Positions 5,542 to 10,199 of a DNA stretch of 10,199 nt are shown here, piece after piece. This DNA comes from an uncultured Bacteroidota bacterium (GTDB lineage Bacteria; Bacteroidota; Bacteroidia; UBA7662): positions 1 through 10,199 of the forward strand of contig CAIOCC010000177.1 in assembly GCA_903856555.1 (NCBI GenBank). Direction: 5' to 3'. The notes beneath the pieces were generated by a model. The model saw only the letters and a list, made by a program, of their open reading frames with translations. It was not told the origin of the DNA and did no database searches. The position numbers and the translations under genes were made by a program. Positions within the stretch are counted from its first letter, which is position 1, and each line of letters opens with the position of its first letter.

Positions 5542-7986
5542 ATGACCCTCTACGAAGACGATTCCGAGTTTATCCCCATTATGTCCTTTAAGGAAGAGGA
5601 GGACCCCAGCCTGGACGAGGCCTACCAAAAGCCGGTTCCCATCCTGCCGCTGCGCAATACCGTCCTCTTTCCAGGGGTGGTCATTCCCATCACGGTGGGT
5701 CGCGACAAATCCATCCGCCTGATCCGCGAGGCCAACAACAAGACCAAGACCATCGGGGTCATGTCCCAACGGGACATTTCGGTGGAAGACCCCGGCCCCG
5801 AGGATCTGCACCGGATTGGCACCCTGGCCCGCATTCTCAAAATGCTGCGCATGCCGGATGGCAATACCACGGTCATTATTCAGGGCCGGCAGCGTTTTGA
5901 ATTGCAGGAAGTGGTTCAAAGAGAGCCCTACCTCAAAGCCCAACTTACCCCCAACCCGGACCTGCTACCCGATCCCAAAAACAAGGAATTCAATGCCTTG
6001 ATTTCGACCATCAAGGATTTGGCCCTCCAAATCATTGAACTATCCCCGAATATTCCCAGCGAAGCCGCCCTGGCCCTTCGCAACATCGAAAGCCCTGCCT
6101 TCCTGGTCAATTTTATTGCCAGCAACCTCAACATCGAAGTAGGCGAAAAGCAGACCTTGCTGGAAATCCACGATTTGCATGAACGCTCCACCCGGGTTTT
6201 GGAATACCTGCACAAAGAGCTGCAATTGCTGGAACTCAAAAACCAGATTCAGTCCAAAGTCAAAACCGATTTGGACAAACAACAGCGCGAATATTTTTTG
6301 CATCAGCAACTCAAAACCATCCAAGAGGAGCTGGGCGGGGCGACCCCGGATCTGGAAGTCCAAAACCTCAAAGAGCGCGCCAAGTCCAAGAAATGGAACG
6401 AGGCCACCCGCAAGCATTTTGACAAAGAGGTCGATAAATTGTTACGAATGAATCCCGCCGCGGCGGATTACAGCGTGGTTTTGAACTATGTCGAACTATT
6501 GCTGGAATTGCCTTGGGACACGGTGACCAAAGACCGCTTTGACCTCAAAAGAGCCCAGAAAATCCTGGACACGGATCATTACGGACTCGAAAAAATCAAA
6601 GACCGTATTCTGGAATACCTGGCGGTCCTCAAACTCAAGTCCAATATGAAGGCTCCCATTCTGCTTTTGGTCGGACCTCCAGGGGTTGGCAAAACTTCCT
6701 TGGGCAAAAGCATTGCCAGGGCCCTGGGCCGGGAATATGTCCGCATGAGTCTGGGGGGTGTCCACGACGAGGCCACCATCCGCGGTCACCGCCGAACCTA
6801 TATTGGCGCCATGCCAGGTCGTATTATCCAGAGCATCAAAAAAGCGGGGTGCTCCAACCCCGTCATGGTCTTGGACGAAATTGACAAGGTCGGGCAGGAT
6901 TTTCGAGGCGATGTTTCGTCGGCTCTGCTGGAGGTCTTGGATCCGGAACAGAACAACGCCTTTTTTGACCACTACCTGGAATTGGATTACGATCTCAGCA
7001 AGGTTCTCTTTATAGCGACCGCCAACAGCCTGGCCAGCATACAGCCGGCCCTTTTGGACCGCATGGAAATTGTGGAAATCAACGGTTACACCCTGGAAGA
7101 AAAAACCGAAATTGCGCGCAAGTATTTGATCCCCAAGCAGCTCGAGGCCCACGGTTTGGACCGCAACGATCTTCGAATTCCCATCCCCATGGTTCGCCAC
7201 CTGATCGAGGCCTATACCCGTGAATCCGGGGTTCGATCCTTGGACAAAAAAATAGCCTCCTTGGTTCGGGGTTACGCCAAGCTCAAAGCCTTGGAAGAAC
7301 CTTACGAAATTCAAGTGGACCAGGAAAGCGCAGCCCGCATTTTGGGGGTTCGGCAATTTGAACCCGAACTCTACGAAAACAACCTGCATACAGGGGTTGT
7401 TACGGGATTGGCCTGGACCGCATCGGGAGGAGACATCCTGTACATCGAAAGCAGTCTAAGCCAGGGCAAAGGACGCATCAACATCACCGGCAACCTGGGC
7501 GATGTGATGAAGGAATCGGCCAGCATTGCCATGGCCTATATCCGTTCGCATGCCGCTGATTGGAATATCAACCCTGAACTTTTTGAGCATTCGGATATTC
7601 ATATCCATGTCCCCGAAGGCGCGACGCCCAAGGACGGCCCTTCTGCCGGCATCACCATGCTCACCTCCTTGCTGTCCACCTACACCCAGCGCAAAATCCG
7701 CAAGAAATTGGCCATGACCGGAGAAATCACCCTCCGAGGCAAGGTGCTTCCTGTCGGAGGCATCAAAGAAAAGATTTTGGCTGCCAAGCGGGCCGGGATC
7801 TCCGAAATCATCCTCTGCAAAGGAAACCGAAAAGATGTGGAGGAAATCAAGCAGACCTACCTATCGGACATGACCTTCCACTATGTGGACCGCATGGAGG
7901 AGGTGATTTCCCTGGCCCTGCTCAAAGAGACCATCCCCCATCGCAAGGATTATTCCCTGTACTACAACAACCGCACCAAGGTCTAG
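5542..7986 (+). CDS. lon: ATP-dependent protease Lon (LonA type)
   Basis: 814 residues, the usual LonA size, and intact. An N-terminal substrate-binding LAN domain covers about 31-235 (starting PILPLRNTVLFPG) and is followed by a helical region to about 365. The AAA+ domain has Walker A GPPGVGKT (378-385) and Walker B VMVLDEID (441-448). The protease domain has the catalytic Ser-Lys dyad: Ser701 in PKDGPSAG and Lys744 in GGIKEKILAAKRAG, 43 residues apart as in E. coli (S679/K722). Known role: a cytosolic hexamer that unfolds and degrades damaged or short-lived regulatory proteins. The start ATG has no Shine-Dalgarno sequence; a later ATG (residue 14) is possible, but the acidic N-terminal extension is common in Bacteroidota Lon. 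It is preceded by a sigma-54 promoter sequence and a palindrome, and abuts rsgA. Confidence 0.98.
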   Translation: MTLYEDDSEFIPIMSFKEEEDPSLDEAYQKPVPILPLRNTVLFPGVVIPITVGRDKSIRLIREANNKTKTIGVMSQRDISVEDPGPEDLHRIGTLARILKMLRMPDGNTTVIIQGRQRFELQEVVQREPYLKAQLTPNPDLLPDPKNKEFNALISTIKDLALQIIELSPNIPSEAALALRNIESPAFLVNFIASNLNIEVGEKQTLLEIHDLHERSTRVLEYLHKELQLLELKNQIQSKVKTDLDKQQREYFLHQQLKTIQEELGGATPDLEVQNLKERAKSKKWNEATRKHFDKEVDKLLRMNPAAADYSVVLNYVELLLELPWDTVTKDRFDLKRAQKILDTDHYGLEKIKDRILEYLAVLKLKSNMKAPILLLVGPPGVGKTSLGKSIARALGREYVRMSLGGVHDEATIRGHRRTYIGAMPGRIIQSIKKAGCSNPVMVLDEIDKVGQDFRGDVSSALLEVLDPEQNNAFFDHYLELDYDLSKVLFIATANSLASIQPALLDRMEIVEINGYTLEEKTEIARKYLIPKQLEAHGLDRNDLRIPIPMVRHLIEAYTRESGVRSLDKKIASLVRGYAKLKALEEPYEIQVDQESAARILGVRQFEPELYENNLHTGVVTGLAWTASGGDILYIESSLSQGKGRINITGNLGDVMKESASIAMAYIRSHAADWNINPELFEHSDIHIHVPEGATPKDGPSAGITMLTSLLSTYTQRKIRKKLAMTGEITLRGKVLPVGGIKEKILAAKRAGISEIILCKGNRKDVEEIKQTYLSDMTFHYVDRMEEVISLALLKETIPHRKDYSLYYNNRTKV

Positions 7987-8913
7987 GTGAAGGGGCTGGT
8001 ACTCGAATCCCACGGGCATCGGGTTCTGGCCCGCATCCTAAACGAAGAGGGCTCCGTTGTTCAGGCCACCCTTCGGGGCAAAATTCGTTTGCAGAAGCTC
8101 AAATCCACCAACCCGGTTTGTTGTGGAGACATCGTTGAATTGTGTTATAACCAAGAGACCGGTGATTGGACGGTGGAATCGGTCGAAGACCGTCGCAACC
8201 ACATGGTCCGCAAGGCCACCAACCTTTCCAAGCAAACCCATGCCTTGGCCGCCAATCTCGACCGGGTTTGGATTGTTTGTTCTTTGTTTGAACCCCGCTT
8301 TTCGGGAGGTTTTGCGGACCGAATCGCCTTGACGGCCGCGGCCTTTGGAATCCCCTGTCACCTGGTTTTGAATAAATCCGACCGTTGGACAGCCGATGAT
8401 CGGGCTCTCGCCCAGCATTGGCAACAGGTCTACGCAGAGGCCGGAATCCAAGTTTGGTTTTGCTCGGCCCTGAACGGGGATGGCATTCCCGAATTAGCCG
8501 AAGCCATGAACCAAGGAACTCAATTGTTGACCGGCTATTCAGGGGCCGGCAAAAGCAGCCTGATCAACGCCTTGTTTCCGGGATTGCAAGCAGCGACCGG
8601 GGCGATCAGCGCCCACAGCGGCAAAGGGACCCACACCACCACCGCCGCCACCCTCTACGAAACAGGCCCCGGAACCGCCGTCATCGACAGTCCGGGAATC
8701 AAAGAATGGGGGATCCTCGATCTGCAACCCTACGAAATCGCTTACCATTTTCGTGAAATTCGGGCCTATGCACCTGGCTGCCGCTTCCCCAATTGCAGCC
8801 ATTCCCACGAGCCATCTTGCGCCGTCCAGGAGGCGGTCAAGGAGGGGCGTATTCACAGCGAACGATTCGTGTCGTACTTAAGTATTTTGGCCAACGACGA
8901 TCAATACAACTAG
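7987..8913 (+). CDS. rsgA: Small ribosomal subunit biogenesis GTPase RsgA
   Basis: 308 residues with the circularly permuted GTPase order typical of RsgA (YjeQ): G4 NKSD (129-132), G1 GYSGAGKSS (183-191), a G2-like SGKGTHTTT (211-219) and G3 DSPG (234-237). An N-terminal OB-fold covers about 1-75. The C-terminal zinc knuckle has the family ligands C265, C270, H272 and C278. Known role: binds the late pre-30S particle, checks the decoding centre and is released on GTP hydrolysis; the family also binds (p)ppGpp. The start is a GTG directly after the lon TAG with no bases between, preceded only by a weak AAGG, so translation is probably coupled to lon. The GTG start gives the expected MKG...G beginning of Bacteroidota RsgA. 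Confidence 0.96.
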   Translation: MKGLVLESHGHRVLARILNEEGSVVQATLRGKIRLQKLKSTNPVCCGDIVELCYNQETGDWTVESVEDRRNHMVRKATNLSKQTHALAANLDRVWIVCSLFEPRFSGGFADRIALTAAAFGIPCHLVLNKSDRWTADDRALAQHWQQVYAEAGIQVWFCSALNGDGIPELAEAMNQGTQLLTGYSGAGKSSLINALFPGLQAATGAISAHSGKGTHTTTAATLYETGPGTAVIDSPGIKEWGILDLQPYEIAYHFREIRAYAPGCRFPNCSHSHEPSCAVQEAVKEGRIHSERFVSYLSILANDDQYN

Positions 8914-8918
8914 ATTAG

Positions 8919-9374
8919 ATGCGTTTGTTGTTACAAAGAGTGGCCCACGCAGAGCTGTGCATCGCCGGCCAAACCCATGCCCGGATTGGTTCAGGACTGC
9001 TGGCACTGGTGGGCATCGAACCCGACGATACCCCCGAAGATTTGGTCTACATGGCCGGCAAAATGTTGCGACTACGCATCTTTGGGGATGAGGAAGGGCG
9101 CATGAATCGCTCGGTCCAAGACATCCAAGGCGAATGCCTCGTCGTTTCCCAGTTCACCCTGATGGCCGATACCGCCAAGGGAAACCGACCCGGATATAGT
9201 CGGGCTGCAGCCCCGGCCATTGCGGAACCATTGTTCCAACGTTTTCTTGAAATTTGCGGTGAAGCCTGGCCCGATCGAATCCAATCAGGGGTCTTTGGCG
9301 CCGATATGCAAATCACCCTGCTCAACGACGGACCGGTCACCATCTGGATGGACAGCCGGGATCGCTCCCGATAA
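8919..9374 (+). CDS. dtd: D-aminoacyl-tRNA deacylase
   Basis: 151 residues, the normal length. Both signature motifs are present: SQFTL (77-81) and NDGPVT (136-141), the latter carrying the Gly-cisPro pair that rejects L-amino acids. Known role: a homodimer that hydrolyses D-aminoacyl-tRNAs (and glycine misloaded on tRNA-Ala), keeping D-residues out of proteins and recycling the tRNA. The ATG is five bases after the rsgA stop, without a Shine-Dalgarno sequence, so it is very likely in the same transcript. dtd followed by a small MazG protein is a familiar pair in Bacteroidota. Confidence 0.97.
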   Translation: MRLLLQRVAHAELCIAGQTHARIGSGLLALVGIEPDDTPEDLVYMAGKMLRLRIFGDEEGRMNRSVQDIQGECLVVSQFTLMADTAKGNRPGYSRAAAPAIAEPLFQRFLEICGEAWPDRIQSGVFGADMQITLLNDGPVTIWMDSRDRSR

Positions 9375-9405
9375 ACTTAACCCGGTCAACCCCCTCTGCC
9401 CCGCC

Positions 9406-9771
9406 ATGGAAAAAATCAACCTTCCCCTTTTTGAAAACCCCGAAGGAATTCAAATCGCCCAAAACCAGGTCCATGCCTGGATACAGACCTACGGCGTTCG
9501 GTACTTTGACCCTTTGACCAACAACGCCGTCCTCATGGAAGAAGTGGGCGAAATGGCCCGCATCATGGCCCGCACTTACGGGGAACAATCCTTCAAAGCA
9601 GGCGAATCCGCCGAGCAGCTGGGTCCCGAAATGGCCGATGTGTTATGGGTACTGCTATGCCTGGCCAACCAATGCGGAATTGATCTCGAAAAGGAACTTC
9701 GGCTCAGCCTGGAAAAGAAAACAGCCCGGGATCAAAATCGGCACCACACCAACCCCAAACTGCAAGCCTAG
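9406..9771 (+). CDS. MazG-like nucleotide pyrophosphohydrolase
   Basis: 121 residues with a single all-alpha MazG domain. The metal-binding motif EExxE...ExxD is complete: E45, E46, E49, E75 and D78. The stretch ADVLWVLLCLANQ and the end EKKTARDQNRH...NPKL are typical of the short Bacteroidota members. Known role: hydrolyses nucleoside triphosphates to monophosphate plus pyrophosphate, clearing non-canonical or excess nucleotides; the exact substrate cannot be read here. The ATG at 9406 was chosen because the longer reading from 9220 would overlap dtd by 155 bases and add residues foreign to the family. The gap from dtd is 31 bases. The stop lies in the first copy of a 24-base tandem repeat. 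Confidence 0.92.
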   Translation: MEKINLPLFENPEGIQIAQNQVHAWIQTYGVRYFDPLTNNAVLMEEVGEMARIMARTYGEQSFKAGESAEQLGPEMADVLWVLLCLANQCGIDLEKELRLSLEKKTARDQNRHHTNPKLQA

Positions 9772-9800
9772 ACAAGCCCCAAACGGCAAGGCTAGACCAG
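9753..9800. repeat. 24-base tandem duplication across the mazG and comB stop codons
   Basis: Two head-to-tail copies, 9753-9776 and 9777-9800, match at 21 of 24 positions; the differences are at 9761/9785, 9767/9791 and 9774/9798. Each copy contains CTAG, which supplies a TAG stop on both strands. mazG stops in the first copy (9769-9771) and comB in the second (9794-9792). The period is a multiple of three, so each gene meets a second in-frame TAG in the other copy. Confidence 0.85.
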
Positions 9801-10199
9801 CCCGGGCACGAGGTCCTCGCCCACCAGCCTTCCAAACATGGGGCAGGCATTGAGTTCCATGCAAAAATCGATGTCCTCCTCCAGCCCGGCAGAGGCCAGT
9901 CGGGCAAAATGCGATGACAATCGAATAGCTGCACGTAGATCGTGGCGGTGGTTTTGCCACAAGGAACGGGCGGCCTGAACACGGTCATCCTGGGCATGGT
10001 ACCCTAGGGAACGAGTCAAAAGTCCCTCGGCCAGGGCCCCGGCCAACAAGGTATCCTCCAAGCTGAATTTGCCCTGCCAACCCGAACCCAAAAGAAGGGT
10101 GGGCCGTGGATTTTGGCTGAGTTCCTCCAGCAAGGCCTCCAAACCCAAAAACGCACCCACCAAAATTTCGCTGGCCCCTGCATCCCTGGCGGCATGCAA
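9792..10199 (-). CDS. comB: Probable 2-phosphosulfolactate phosphatase ComB, C-terminal part (5' end outside window)
   Basis: 135 residues are visible and the frame is open to the right edge; the family usually has about 230-250 residues, so roughly the N-terminal 100 are missing. The block GSGWQGKFSLEDTLLAGAL matches the conserved C-A-G-x-x-G-x-F-x-x-E-D-x-x-x-A-G region of ComB (here GSG replaces the usual CAG). The later stretch SSHFARLASAGLEEDIDFCMELN matches the family's C-terminal helix with the DI-YC-EL pattern. Known reaction: magnesium-dependent hydrolysis of 2-phosphosulfolactate to sulfolactate, first described in coenzyme M synthesis. In a bacterium the product could feed sulfolactate or sulfonolipid metabolism, which is inference. 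It is convergent with mazG; no clear hairpin terminator lies between them. Confidence 0.82.
   Translation of the reverse strand: MHAARDAGASEILVGAFLGLEALLEELSQNPRPTLLLGSGWQGKFSLEDTLLAGALAEGLLTRSLGYHAQDDRVQAARSLWQNHRHDLRAAIRLSSHFARLASAGLEEDIDFCMELNACPMFGRLVGEDLVPGLV

Noticed and set aside
6496..7389. Long antisense open frame (297 codons) inside lon
   Set aside because: Same reason: it mirrors the conserved Lon ATPase region and has no recognisable domain or start signal.
9220..9405. Upstream in-frame start that would lengthen MazG to 183 residues
   Set aside because: It overlaps dtd by 155 bases and the added residues are a frame-shifted reading of the dtd C-terminus; the family begins near 9406.
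9786..9803. Possible terminator hairpin between mazG and comB (GGCT-AGACC-AGCC)
   Set aside because: The stem is only four base pairs with no T-tract on either strand, so it does not support a terminator call.

Overview
The window looks like a chromosomal core-genome segment from a member of the Bacteroidota. The evidence is a Bacteroidota-style TamB C-terminus, an RsgA with that phylum's N-terminus, a short single-domain MazG of the kind found next to dtd there, a near absence of Shine-Dalgarno sequences, and one exact TAnnTTTG -7 box. Base composition is a little over half G+C by eye. The genus cannot be read from this sequence.

Layout. At the left edge is the 3' end of tamB (+), which meets rpsA (-, ribosomal protein S1) tail to tail across a strong hairpin terminator. 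A 244-base divergent region separates rpsA from clpB (+). Then come clpB, a 105-base gap, and lon-rsgA-dtd-mazG, four genes on the + strand spaced 0, 5 and 31 bases apart and probably one operon. At the right edge is the 3' part of comB (-), convergent with mazG. No tRNA, rRNA, CRISPR array, insertion sequence or prophage part was seen.

The genes share a quality-control theme. ClpB dissolves aggregates and Lon degrades damaged proteins. RsgA checks 30S subunit maturation, DTD clears D-aminoacyl-tRNAs, MazG removes aberrant nucleotides, and S1 helps mRNA bind the ribosome. All the genes belong to known families. The novelty is in the control regions: a textbook sigma-54 (-24/-12) promoter sequence lies just before lon, sigma-54-like sequences lie before clpB, and both leaders carry the same 11-base palindrome GACARTYTGTC. 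This suggests that an unidentified regulator, perhaps with RpoN, controls a disaggregase/protease stress regulon.

Two smaller points stand out. clpB has a well-placed internal start that would make the N-domain-less isoform known from E. coli. A 24-base tandem duplication covers the stop codons of both mazG and comB, so each gene has a second in-frame stop.
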